DNA from: Agrypnia vestita
Taxonomy: Eukaryota > Arthropoda > Insecta > Trichoptera > Phryganeidae
Assembly: GCA_016648135.1 (NCBI GenBank)
Contig: JADDOH010001561.1
Span: forward strand, 124,001-188,000
Reading direction: 5' to 3'
DNA length: 64,000 nt
Every line of letters starts with the position of its first letter. Position 1 is the stretch's first letter. Position numbers and translations under genes: made by a program. The notes under the pieces were generated by a model. That model was not told the origin of the DNA and made no database searches. It saw nothing but the letters and a program-made list of their open reading frames with translations. This document shows, one piece after another, positions 1-10,593 of this stretch.

Positions 1-1283
1 ATAAAATGGATTAACCCAAAATTATAAAGTTTTTGTAGTCCTCTTATAAGACTTAAAAAAATTTAATGTTGTGACGTTTCGTTTGAATTTTTTTCTGTCG
101 TTACTGGCCGAACAAGTATTTATTAAACCAAGTTAGGAAGTTAGAATAACTAAATTAGTTTTTCCTATGAACGAAGATAATTTGGGTTATATTATTATAA
201 GTATCCCCAATTACATTTGACATAAAAAAGTAAAGCGGACTGGATATTACTTTCGAGATAATAGTTGAGTATTTAAAAATAAAATCTGACAGGATGATGA
301 ATTTAAGGAAGATAATAGATCTCACAGAAACGTTGGTTCTAGTGTGTGAGTAAGTAAAAAGTACTATGTCAAATGCTTAAGTCATTTCTAAAAGAAGACC
401 CTAACTGTGATTACAAATTCATAGTCTGAATTCTAAACAACGAGTACTATCACCCTTGGCACATCATGACCATTTTTTTCTACTAATACGTTTAAGGACT
501 ATTTTTTTTTCTACGAGTACATTGATTGATTGCATTTACGATTACTGTGACATTTTTTGATTGCATTTACGATTACTGTGACAACATAGATAAACACTTA
601 ATATGCGGAATACGGTACACCGGGAGGCAAATATAAATAACCTTCATTAGACCTGTGCGAAAAAATGCTGCATCAAAGTATCTCGCATTGCAATAGCAAG
701 TCTGCTTTGCGGTTCTGCTGTACGGATCTCATTGCGTCTTTTATTGTAATTATTATGCGGGTAAATGCTAAATATTCATGCTGGTGTCATACCATTTAAC
801 GCCCTTATGTTTTTAGTTATTTCCCACTTTGAATGCTTTTGCTTTTTTTTGCCTACGTTGCTATGATTATATTTATTTATTATTACAAGACAGAATTATT
901 TTATTAGTTTTTCGCCCAATGACCGGAAAATCATTAAGTTTCCGGGCAAATACACCATCTCTAAAAGCGTTTTGTGTAGGTAGGTATGTCTATTTTAATA
1001 AAATTTTACTTTAAGGAATACATATTTATATAGATGGAGCTTTAGTACGCTTTTATATAGGTACGTTTCTAATATCGGTAGGAGCAACTCATAGATAAGA
1101 TAGAGCAACTGTCATAATAATAAATGACAGCTTGTTTCGGAGCATACCCATAGATGAGGTGTACTTTTTTAGTATATCAGCGCTTCGAAATAACAAATAA
1201 TGTTTAATCGCAGTTCATAGTTCAATATCTTGGAGAATTTACAACCAGTACAAATAAAATATTACTTCATTATATTAATTATA
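1..1283. other. Left flank without recognisable gene
   Basis: I see no coding exon here. A 26-bp sequence beginning TGATTGCATTTACG occurs twice, at about 527-552 and 558-583, as a short tandem direct repeat with a 31-bp period. The last few hundred bases would hold the promoter and 5' UTR of the RMDN-like gene, but I could not recognise a TATA box or initiator. Confidence 0.4.
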
Positions 1284-3711
1284 ATGTCTAAAATAATTTT
1301 TAGGTTTCGTATGCTAGCAAGAAATGCCTACACGAAATATTTACATCTAAACACTTTCACCAAAAATACAGTGCCTCTACAAACAGTCAATGTAAGTATG
1401 CATTATTTATCTATTACATATATACATCATTTTATAGTCCACTATAACCGTAGTGTATGATTTTAAATTAACAGAAATTCACTTTTTTATTTAGGTTTTC
1501 AGATCAAGCAATCAAACTTTTAAGTTGTTTACAGTGTTGGCGTTATTCTGGCCTTTAAGCAAAGAGAAAAAAGCTGATGAGAATAATCCTGTTCCATCCA
1601 AATCAAAGTTAATTGAAGAAGGGATAAAGGAAGCTGACCAGTTATATGATAATGGACAGTACAGTGATTGCTTTGATTTTCTCCAAAACCTCCATGTGGG
1701 ACTAATTATTTATGGTTATTATACAAAATACATTTTTTGGTCAATTTGATTTCTCCAATATTTAATTAATTTCAGGAAAAATTTGACACAGATGTCGAAA
1801 TTTTATGGAGAAAATCTCGGGTCCTGTATCAGTTGGCAAAGCAGCCCGACGTTGACCAGAAATATCAAAGTGATTTGGCAAATGAGGCTTATACAATAAT
1901 TTCTAAGGCATTGGAATTAGATGAAAATAATTTTGCAGTCCATAAATGGATGTCAGTAATACTTGATTTAAAAGCGTCTTGTGAGAGTTTGAAAGAAAGA
2001 ATAAAGCAGCTAGAGACAGTTAAGAAGCACATGTTGGTAAGAACTTTTAAATTAACTCTCTACTGTTACCCAAAATGCAGTATGCAGTGGCTTATTACAC
2101 AGTTATTTACAGAAATAAATATTTCTTTAAACCACAATGAAACCTAGCTTTTTGAGCATATTGTTTGAGAAAAAATGTCTTGGTTATCAAAAGTATCCTC
2201 GTTTCTCAAACAACCAACTATGGCTTGGGATAGATACCTATTTTTTAGTGAGACATAAAAGAGAAAAAATCCCAGGACAGTCGCCTAACATTTTTTGCAA
2301 GGTGACTACCCTTCCAAACAATAACATCTCTCCTTTTCTTCCACATGGAACCTTAGAAAATTGAATGTGATAGTGTTGGAATAAAAGGGATGTTTAATGT
2401 AATAGTAAATAATGAATGTTTAGGACATGGGAATGAACTCATGCATTTGGTAAGTATGTTTATATATATATGAAAATAATATTGAAAGGAGGGAGTAGAG
2501 GACTATAGGAAATAAAATGAATGGTGCTTTGAGTGCAATTTTCGCCAGCAACAAATTCGTCTCATGAAACAAGACAAGAGTTCTGGTGCCAGCGCTAATA
2601 TTGCAATTGTCATTAATGGCAAAAAGAATAAATAAATAAAGTAAACTAAATGTAGTGAAAGTGCAGTCACTTAAGTTTAAATTTGTAAAATCTTTATATG
2701 AAAAATGTATTAAAATGTCACATAGGATTAAGATTAATTATATAATAAGGAAGGTTGCTGAGATCGTTTTGTCATATGGAACATATAAGCGAGGAGAGAA
2801 TAGTAAAGAAAATGTATAATGCGAGTGTTAATCACAGCAGAAAAAGAGGGCTTCCACAAGAAATCCGGATCAAACAAACCAGTTACAAGAATGGTTCTGT
2901 TAAGATCTTCGACAGCCGAAGATCATGCGTGAGAAGATGTATGAAAATGGAAGAGGCATGAGCGACTTGCCAGAACAGAAGAGTGGCACTCCATCTTCTC
3001 TGCTTACCCCCGTGTTGGTGGTGTTGTTGTTGAATGTTGGTGTTTTGGTTAAGTATCAGCCCTGATGATGGACCCTGCAATGGAATCCGAAACGTCGGCC
3101 CGAAAGGTCGTAACAACACGGCATAATACCCCAGTAAACACAAACTTGAAGATTCTGAGTGACCGTGAAAACCTAAGAACATTCTTAAGAAAATATTTGA
3201 TTTTGTATATAAATTTGACACATATCTTGGTTAAATATATCAACATAAAAGCGCAGTGCACGGGTCAAATTAATTATATTACTAACTCGATGGTGTTCTT
3301 TAGGGCCATAAATATATTTAATGTGTTGTCAGTTTGTAAAATGTCATGATCTAATTACAGAGAGCGGTTGAACTTAATCCACGAGATGCAACAACCCTCT
3401 ACATGCTGGGAGAATGGTGTTATAGAATTGCCGACATGCCGTGGTACCAACGCAAAATTGCACAAACTTTATTTGCTACTCCTCCAACTTCTTCGTTCGA
3501 AGAAGCAATAAAATATTTTTCTCGGGCTGAAGTAGTCGACCCACGCTTCTACAGTATGAATTTATTGATGTTGGGCAAGACGTATATGAAGTTGGGCAAA
3601 GAGGACATCGGAAAGTACTATTTAAATCTAGCACTTTTATACCCCGCCAGATCAAACGACGATCACCAAGCAAACAAAGAAGCTCAGGATATTTTAAAAC
3701 GGCTAAAGTAA
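1284..3711 (+). CDS. RMDN1: Regulator of microtubule dynamics protein 1-like (RMDN/FAM82 family)
   Basis: Four exons join in frame: 1284-1391, 1495-1695, 1776-2036 and 3361-3711 (stop TAA), giving about 306 aa, close to the usual length of vertebrate RMDN1. All introns are GT-AG and phase 0; the exon 2 donor (CAT|GTGGGA) is the weakest. The N-terminus is basic and could be a mitochondrial presequence (inference). The family is an alpha-helical TPR-like protein tied to microtubules and mitochondria. Recognition rests on the C-terminal half: WYQRKIAQTLFATPP, then EEAIKYFSRAEVVDP and LGKTYMKLGKED. An in-frame ATG at 1230 would add 18 hydrophobic residues; 1284 (MSKIIFRFR) is preferred. Intron 3 is 1.3 kb and contains a Penelope tail. 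The 3' end faces the mRpL42 gene 260 bp away, and an AATAAA signal lies near 3888. Confidence 0.88.
2985..3195 (+). mobile_element. Penelope-like element tail with hammerhead-like core, in RMDN intron 3
   Basis: The sequence shares a long stretch with 30160-30323, 38311-38372 and 62990-63080. It has a CTGATGA box (3062-3068), a GGACC...GGAATCC stem, then GAAAC (3089-3093): the conserved order of a hammerhead ribozyme core. It ends in CTAAGAACATTCTT, the same 3' end as the 30.3-kb copy. Penelope-like elements are known to carry hammerhead motifs in their terminal repeats. No ORF is left in this copy. Confidence 0.6.
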
Positions 3712-3972
3712 AATTTGATTAAAGACACTTTTGATCATTCAGTTATTGTACACAAATGCTTTTTTTTTTACCTTTTCTTATATATGGTATTAAAAACGCG
3801 TCATAAGGACACATTATTTTTTAGGATTTAAGTAAAAACTATTTTTATACATATACAACGTAGATTAAGGAAAGAAGTGTAGTAAATAATAAAAAAAATC
3901 ATAAAACTTTTCTATCATTTATTTAATTCTACCTTATGATTAAAAAAACAAGTATTTGACAGTATCCGCTGA

Positions 3973-4338
3973 TTATAAATATTTTCTATCCATGGGTGTA
4001 GTTTTTCTTTTCTTGTCCCTGGATCTGGGAAACCATCTATGTTTGGTTGTAAGGGTGATTTTCATTAGTTCTTCCCTAGCACTTTCAGGTGAGATATCTT
4101 TGAATACACGCATGACTTCAGCTACGTTATCCATTTTTAGGACAGATTTACTTCCAGGCGCAGGATCCTCGGGTATAGGCCGTGAGCGTTCATAAGGGAA
4201 TTTTTTTTCTGGATGAAAAGCTACTATTGTCCTTCCATCATCTGTAATGGCAATTTTACCATAATTGCAAAAATAAATTGATTTATTTCTCACTGTATTA
4301 TGAAACGCGCGGATCAAAGCACTCATCTTCGAAACCAA
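3973..4338 (-). CDS. mRpL42: Mitochondrial ribosomal protein L42 (mL42)
   Basis: A single-exon ORF of 121 aa on the minus strand. mL42 is a small protein of the large mitoribosomal subunit, with no bacterial counterpart. The sequence shows the family signature: an ITDDGRTIVAFHPE strand followed by PYERSRPIPEDP, and a C-terminal TTKHRWFPRSRDKKRK segment that matches the conserved TTKHRWYP motif. The N-terminal 25 residues are rich in K, R, S and H, as expected for mitochondrial import (inference). Translation may start at M1 (4338) or M5 (4326). It converges with the RMDN-like gene; AATAAA on its strand (TTTATT at 3918-3923 on +) is a plausible poly(A) signal. No frameshift or missing motif. 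Confidence 0.9.
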   Translation of the reverse strand: MVSKMSALIRAFHNTVRNKSIYFCNYGKIAITDDGRTIVAFHPEKKFPYERSRPIPEDPAPGSKSVLKMDNVAEVMRVFKDISPESAREELMKITLTTKHRWFPRSRDKKRKTTPMDRKYL

Positions 4339-4538
4339 TGCAATTTTTGACGGGAGAAAGAGAGGTTACCATAGAAAAAAGAAATATCAAGGTTACCTAC
4401 TGCGATAATATGCAAGTTTCTTTTCTGTGTCTATGGATATGTGTATAAAGGACCCAACAGTACACGATGGGTCAGCATCGGCGAACATCTGCGTTCACAC
4501 AGTGGCGCAAGGCTCATTGCTGCCTGGCGAAGCATTTA

Positions 4539-5242
4539 GGCCCGGTTGTTTCAAGTTGGATCAAAGTAAACGTAAATACTGGGTTAAACCGAGTTTAACC
4601 TCAAGGTTACGCGAAATCACACAGAAACGGTTGTTTCACAACAAAATTGGATTAGGGTGATGCGTCCGCGACCTGCATGTGACGTTCCGCATCGCGTCCT
4701 TTTTGAATTAGAATATAAGTTTTATTTATATTAAATGTATAAGTTAATTTTAAATTTCACCCGGCACCACGGGTTACCACCCTGTACCGCCAGGGGTGGT
4801 AGGGTGCCATCGCGGGCGAGGGGAGACTAACCCCCCCTCTCCCGCAGACGCAGAGTTCCAGATACATCACCAACGCACCTTTTTTCGTGAAAAAAAATTC
4901 ATTTAGAGTTTCAGAAAAATCGATTTCTTCCGACAAAAAAGTATTATTTGAGGTCTGAATAAATTACTTCTCTGTTAAGGATATACTGTTTATTGTACAT
5001 TTCAACACTTTGTATGCAAAATATCGATAAATTAAAAATAATATATTTTATTAACAGACGTCGATTACATCGCGCAGTGCGCATGCGCGTCTCTGGTTGA
5101 GAGTTTAATCTCAAATTTCCGCTTAGAATTCTCTGACAGATTTCGCTTAATCCGAGTTGAAACAACCCGTTTTTGCAAAAAGTACTAAAAATTCGAGTTT
5201 AAACTCTACGCTTACTTTGATCCAACTTGAAACAACCGGGCC
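4539..5242. mobile_element. 704-bp TIR element (GGCCCGGTTGTTTCAAG family)
   Basis: The ends are inverted copies of each other for about 30 bp: GGCCCGGTTGTTTCAAGTT with GGATCAAAGTAA inside, against TTACTTTGATCC and AACTTGAAACAACCGGGCC. It is flanked by TTA on the left and TAA on the right, so a TA or TWA target is likely. No transposase ORF lies inside; it is a non-autonomous DNA transposon. Smaller relatives sit at 21974-22118 and about 49333-49480. Confidence 0.75.
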
Positions 5243-6420
5243 TAAGATGGACGTCGAAATAATCACGGCCGCGGCAATTTATTTGTTCCAAGCTATAACT
5301 AGAGAAATATTTAGAATTTCTCTCTATGATTATACAAGCATATTTTATGATAGTGTATCTATCAATTAAAGTAAATTTTTAAAATTTCAACTTGTGAAGC
5401 AGATACCCCCTTAAGTAGCGGCAATTTCGTCTACAACTTCAAAATATTTTATTTTAGAATTTTATTTGCGCCTAAAATTCTTAAGAACAATCTCAAATAT
5501 TGCATTTAAAGAAATTAAAAAAATGAGCGGATGCGTCTTTTCCTTATAAATTCGTTGGTATGTTATATACATATTATTACTCATTTTTGTATTGTAAATC
5601 GGTTGACGAATGAAACTAAAAAAAATTAGTGATAATTTTAGTTGTGACAAATGAAAGTTTTCGAACTAAATATAATAAATAAATGAAACTCATTCATTGT
5701 TTACTGTATTAATTTCTGTCTATACTAATAATAATAATTCAATTAACTTGAATGCCTCTTCATTGCTCCATGATAGCGACATTTCGGAACGAAACACGAT
5801 AAACGTATGTCCCCGTCAGCAGACGATGACTATCTGACCAATGGTCCACTGTGTAAACACCACCGGCCACGCTACGCCACGATTCCTTTGATGTGTCCTC
5901 GAAAAACCGACAGCTTCGTCAATGTCCGCCAACCTGCGCCAATACCCCCTGCACACAAAGGTGTTGGCCAACCGCAGCCAATGTGTACAGGGCGTATTAT
6001 GTACTGGGGGCTTTACAATTATTCCATAGATAAGAAAGAATCCAAATTGTCCAGCTGTCGGTCGCATGCTGTCAGGGCCTGCGCACTCTATCCATAAAGT
6101 TTCGATTCCGTTATAATGGCATCAATTCTTTTATGGGAATTTTTTTAAATTTCATTTTTCGGCGGTTCTAATTTGGTGTCAGTACTTACCTACCCTTGCC
6201 AACTATTTTAACAATTATTGTAGTGGTATTAATGTTGGTTTCGCAAAATGTTCAAATTGGTTACACTGTTCACAAATATTCTGTGGTTCACAATTTGCGA
6301 CGCCATTTTAATTTTTCAAATCAAATATGTCTTTATTTTGTGGCGATTTTGCTTGTTTATTTTTTTACAATCCCGCTACCACGTCACCGCCTCCGACATT
6401 GACATCCTCTGATAATATGT
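5243..6420. other. Intergenic, AT-rich, one GC-rich repeat
   Basis: No gene recognised. ORFs at 5807-6097 (+) and 5816-6067 (-) overlap each other inside a GC-rich dispersed repeat and do not resemble a known protein. Confidence 0.4.
5800..6012. repeat. GC-rich dispersed repeat, copy 1
   Basis: This island in AT-rich DNA is similar over about 170 bp to 23870-24045. Shared blocks include TTTGATGTGT, AAAACCGACA, CCGCCAA and GCCAATGTGTACA in the same order. Family unknown; neither copy has a clear ORF or TIR. Confidence 0.5.
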
Positions 6421-7040
6421 TTGTTTCGATATGAAACTGAATATTGACATTTCACAAAGGATATCTCCTACAAAAACGAAATATTTTATCGTCCTTTTGA
6501 ACTGTCATACTGAAACCGAAAATACACGTGAGTGATTGTATTTTATATTTATATTAATTATATTTGGAATGTTTTATTATAATTGTGTTTGCAAGTTTAT
6601 TAGAAAAAGTTATTTTACAAAGGAAAACTAATTTACATAGGGTATAAAAGCGAAGGCAGCAATATCCAAAAAATTGTTTTGAATGTAGTCACAGAGGATT
6701 ACTAATTTAAAATTAACCGAATTCTAGATTTTATGTATTATTTTATCCCTTCCAAAATCTTGTTTCCTATAAATTTACAGGCTATGTTTCCCATAAAATC
6801 TCAATACTGTTGACTCATTTGTCCAAGTTTTCCGTATGATTAAAATACAAAAAAAATTATGGTTAATTATTATTACATCATTATCTTTGTATAACATGCA
6901 TACAATTATTAATTAAGAGTTATTATTATTTCACTGCTGGTTTTAGAAAGAACAGAACTTCCCACTGACATGTGTAAATGATAAGTAAAATTATTATGTC
7001 TACAGATTCAAGTCCAAGGAGATGAATATTGGTGTGACGA

Positions 7041-7520
7041 ATGAATATCTCAATGGAATCCTCAGAACCCAGCTCCAGCAAAGGAGATGAGGGTAAGAAT
7101 ATACAACTATAATCTATAACTAAATATTTTTTAAACAATGATTGCTTGTGTTGTATTTTTTTTAATACACAATACATACATTAATAAATGTTTACAACAT
7201 GAATAAAATAAATTTAAATAACAGTACTAAAATATTAAACTAGTAAACTAAAAAGTAATTTCATAAATAAATTTACAAAATAAATAATTTAGTTAAAGTA
7301 TGTTTATGTTAATAAAATTTAATTAAAGATGGACACACTCTCCCACACTTGTTAATTTAATTTAATTGTTAATACCCATTAATTTAATTTAATTGTTAAT
7401 AAAATTTAGTTAAAAATGGACACACTCATCTGTCATTTTCCAGCGTTGTCAAATTTAACAGATTGTATTATTTTTAAGGTTAAAATCAAGAAGAAGAAGA
7501 AAGAAAGCGTTGCTGCCTAA
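7041..7520 (+). CDS. Possible short spliced ORF, 42 aa, unknown
   Basis: Weak candidate. An ATG at 7041 opens 17 codons (MNISMESSEPSSSKGDE) up to a good donor (GAGG|GTAAGA, 7092/7093). A good acceptor (TTTTCCAG|CG at 7443/7444) joins in frame and gives an open run with the lysine-rich tail KVKIKKKKKESVAA and stop TAA at 7518-7520. A possible 5' UTR exon ends at a strong GTGAGT donor near 6528, and the ATG exon has its own acceptor (TCTACAG|A, 7015/7016). I do not recognise the product. It may equally be a chance combination of splice-like sites. Confidence 0.18.
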
Positions 7521-7789
7521 CCGGTCTGTAGCAGCATTCTTAAAAATCCATGCAGATGTAAGCATCGACAAAGAGGCTTCACAGACAGTGGACTTTGTAA
7601 AATATTATTAGAAATGTAAAAATAATGTGCATAATAATATCGAACCATGAGTACTTTAGTGTATTAAGTGAAAAATGCAGTTTTGAGATATCGGCGTTAG
7701 ATGTTATAAATTTCTTTATCAAATTGATTTTCAATTATTTGTTTTAGAATTTTTTGAATATTGCAAGGATTTGGATTGCCTCACATGCA

Positions 7790-7833
7790 CCCATCGATAA
7801 ACCTTATATTTGCTTATAAGGTTTATCAATGGG
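7790..7833. repeat. Perfect-like hairpin, 19-bp arms
   Basis: Arms 7790-7808 (CCCATCGATAAACCTTATA) and 7815-7833 pair at 18 of 19 positions around a 6-nt loop. It lies at the edge of transposon relics. Function unknown. Confidence 0.6.
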
Positions 7834-7879
7834 TACAGCATAATATAACTATTTTATTATATTTTGATTGAGACAAGGT

Positions 7880-7992
7880 TTTATAAAAGAGATAAATCAT
7901 TTAGACCTTCCGACAAATCTGGTGTTTTTAGTATATCTAAAATTAGTGTTTTGCTTTCCTGAATGGGAACATTAATGAATGATCTTGCAATA
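7880..7992 (-). pseudogene. Short Penelope-like reverse transcriptase relic
   Basis: The minus strand reads ARSFINVPIQESKTLILDIL, resembling the conserved SLFTNVPxxET motif of Penelope-like reverse transcriptases. It is open for fewer than 40 codons, with no intact flanking domain. A decayed hammerhead core lies about 280 bp to the right. Confidence 0.4.
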
Positions 7993-8267
7993 TCAAATGA
8001 TACTAACTTTTCATTCAATATCTTTTAAGGTATTGACTACATGAAATTTTAATTGTATACTTTGGTTTAAATACGTTGGAGTTATTTAATATTTTTGTAA
8101 TGATTGAAGTTATTTTGAATGTTGGGGAATTGCATTACATTGGGATACTGCTGATCTGATGGGGCTGTTTCCTTTGTGAATTTTGAGAAAGCCGTATAAT
8201 TTTGAGATCATTAACACTGTTTGCCTTTTTTCCTTACAAATTAAACTTATGGAAGTTATTGTCCGAT

Positions 8268-8309
8268 CGTCCTGATGAAGATATAATACAGTATCGAAAT
8301 CATTAGACG
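8268..8309 (+). ncRNA. Decayed hammerhead ribozyme motif
   Basis: The order is CGTC, CTGATGA, a GATA...TATC stem, GAAA, a short loop, TTA, then GACG, which pairs with the initial CGTC. This is the type I hammerhead layout. The second base pair of helix III, normally C-G, is T/T here, so activity is doubtful. Confidence 0.45.
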
Positions 8310-8929
8310 TTTAAAAAAAATATGTGTGTTTTTTAACACTATAAGCATAAAAAATATTAAATCATTTGTTCTACTTTTTTAGTTTCAAACCGCTTGATCT
8401 TACTGACCGGTTATATTATTTGCAATGCATTGTAAATGATGTCTTATTGATATCTGTTCTTGTATACGCTTATTTAATTGAAAATAATTATTCTGAACAT
8501 TGAAGTGTAAAATGACAATTGAAAAGAATACTTTTTTTGTTGTGTATCCAGAATAATTATTATGTATGTGTAATGTATATGTATGTAAGAATCGTTGAAA
8601 ATACTGTCAACCCATTAGAATATACTCTGTTTATCATATCTTCACACTTTTGATCATTTAGATGATATTCCTAACCTTTTTTTATTATTTTAAAAATTTA
8701 TTCTTTAAATAGGAAATATAATAATTTTATATTTCTTTATATATACAGCATTACATATAATTATTTAAAATTTTATTCTAACTAAAGTATCACATATTTT
8801 TTTAGTTTCCTCTTAAAGTTGTTATATTATTTACATCTCTAATGTCCCTGGTAGTTTTATGTATAGTTTCGTTGTAGTAGTAGTTTTATATATAGCACTG
8901 TGCATGATTAAAATTTGTGATTTTTTTTT

Positions 8930-9470
8930 AATGTAATCTTTTCATCTTCTCTTGTTTCATGTTTGTCATGTTTGTGTTTGTTTTTTCTTAATACTTCAAA
9001 GATGTTGTATCCATTATTAATTTTATACATAAGTAGAAATAGAATTAAATTTAATTATTTGTCTATTATTGGTAAATTTTCTAGCACCACTTTAATTCTT
9101 GTGTATTGATTTATTTTTAGTATAATTCTTTATGCTTTCTTTTCGAGTATTGTTATTTTTTCAATTCTTCTTCAACCCAGAAATAGTATACTGTCGCAGT
9201 AGTTGATGTGGGGGACAATTATTGCGTTATATAATATATTTTTGCTCAATTCTGTTTTGATCTCTTCTGATTCTTTCCAAGGGTGAAATTCATTTTGCTA
9301 TTTTTTGTTACATATTTTGTGTTCAATGTAAAGTTTAGTTTATGATTTATAATTGCTCCCAAATATTTTACATCGAATTGGGTAGGAATTTATTGCAATG
9401 TTTTTTTTAAATCAATATTTGTTGAATTTTTCCAATGTATATTTGTACTTAAAACAATCATTCTGAATCT
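8930..9470 (-). pseudogene. Non-LTR retrotransposon (jockey/CR1-like) reverse transcriptase relic
   Basis: On the minus strand, in broken frames, one reads VKYLGAIINHKLNF, then NAIIVPHINYCDSILFLG, then NLPIIDK and LILFLLMYKINNG. These are the thumb and C-terminal motifs of non-LTR reverse transcriptases. There are several in-frame stops. No 5' part or endonuclease domain was seen. Confidence 0.6.
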
Positions 9471-10075
9471 AAAAAATATATTATTTGAATGTTACATTTT
9501 TTATCACATCACTTAAATAATATTAGTAATAATATTAACAGGCAATGAAAATTGACTACCACATGAATACGAAGTGTAATCTTATTTTGTATAATCATCA
9601 CAAATCATTGATTTCCTTTATCTATTAAAATGGTAGCTTGTGGTGTAAATTATTTACTGATCAATGTTACATTTTATTTTCTAAAATATTAATAATTACA
9701 AAATATATAATATTGAATTTTTATTTTCTTTGCGAGTTTTGGTATTTTAAAAAATATTAATTCTATGTTTTTGAATTGAATGAATTTTAAATATGAACAT
9801 TGTTTTTAAAACAAAATCATCTATTTTAATCTGAAATTATGTTCATTATGTAAACATATTCCTTCTCTAAACATGAGATTTTTCTTTTACAGAGAGGTAG
9901 TGTGTAAAATTTAAAAAATATGCTGTAACAATATTGACGAATTTAAAAATAATTGTCAGTTTTCTTTGCCAATTCTTTTTCTGACTCTTATTATAGAATT
10001 AGTGGATAATACATTTTTAATTAAATGTACCATCTTTTATTGTTAAACCTTATTTTCATTTTCAGAAACAAACAG

Positions 10076-10413
10076 CCGTGTTCTGAAAATTGTAATATTG
10101 CTATTTCTGTATCTTGACAGTTATTTTATAACATTGTAATGCAGTTAATTTTGACATTTTAAGTTTGACAGATTTGAAATTAATGAATTCAATCAATCAG
10201 AAAGCTCTAAAACGTAAATAAACGAAAGTAAAATAAGTTATTCATAATATGTGAATAACTTAGCGTTTGTTTACGTTTTAGAGCTTATCTGATTATTTGA
10301 ATTCGTTAATTTCAAACCTGTCAAACTTAAAACGTTAAAATTAACAGCATTATAATGTTATACAATAACTGTCAAGATACAGAAATAGCAATATTGCTAT
10401 TTTCAGAATACGG
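10076..10413. mobile_element. Long palindromic (foldback) element upstream of TyrRS
   Basis: Two arms of about 150-160 bp form an inverted repeat. The left starts CCGTGTTCTGAAAATTG and the right ends in its near-complement, TTTTCAGAATACGG. The turn is near TTATTCATAATATGTGAATAA. It has no ORF. The right end lies 180 bp before the TyrRS start codon, so the element may contribute promoter or 5' UTR sequence (inference). Confidence 0.75.
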
Positions 10414-10593
10414 TCTAAATATTCATTTAATTGAAATAAATAAATAAATAAAGAAAAAAAGGACAAATATATAAATAAATAATAATATCTCCCATAATCG
10501 CAAGATGTCACTTTGCAAATAACAGTTGCCATTCTATTTTGGTCTATATTCTGTGCATGCTGTCGCTGTCATTTTGGTCTCTCATTTTGTACA

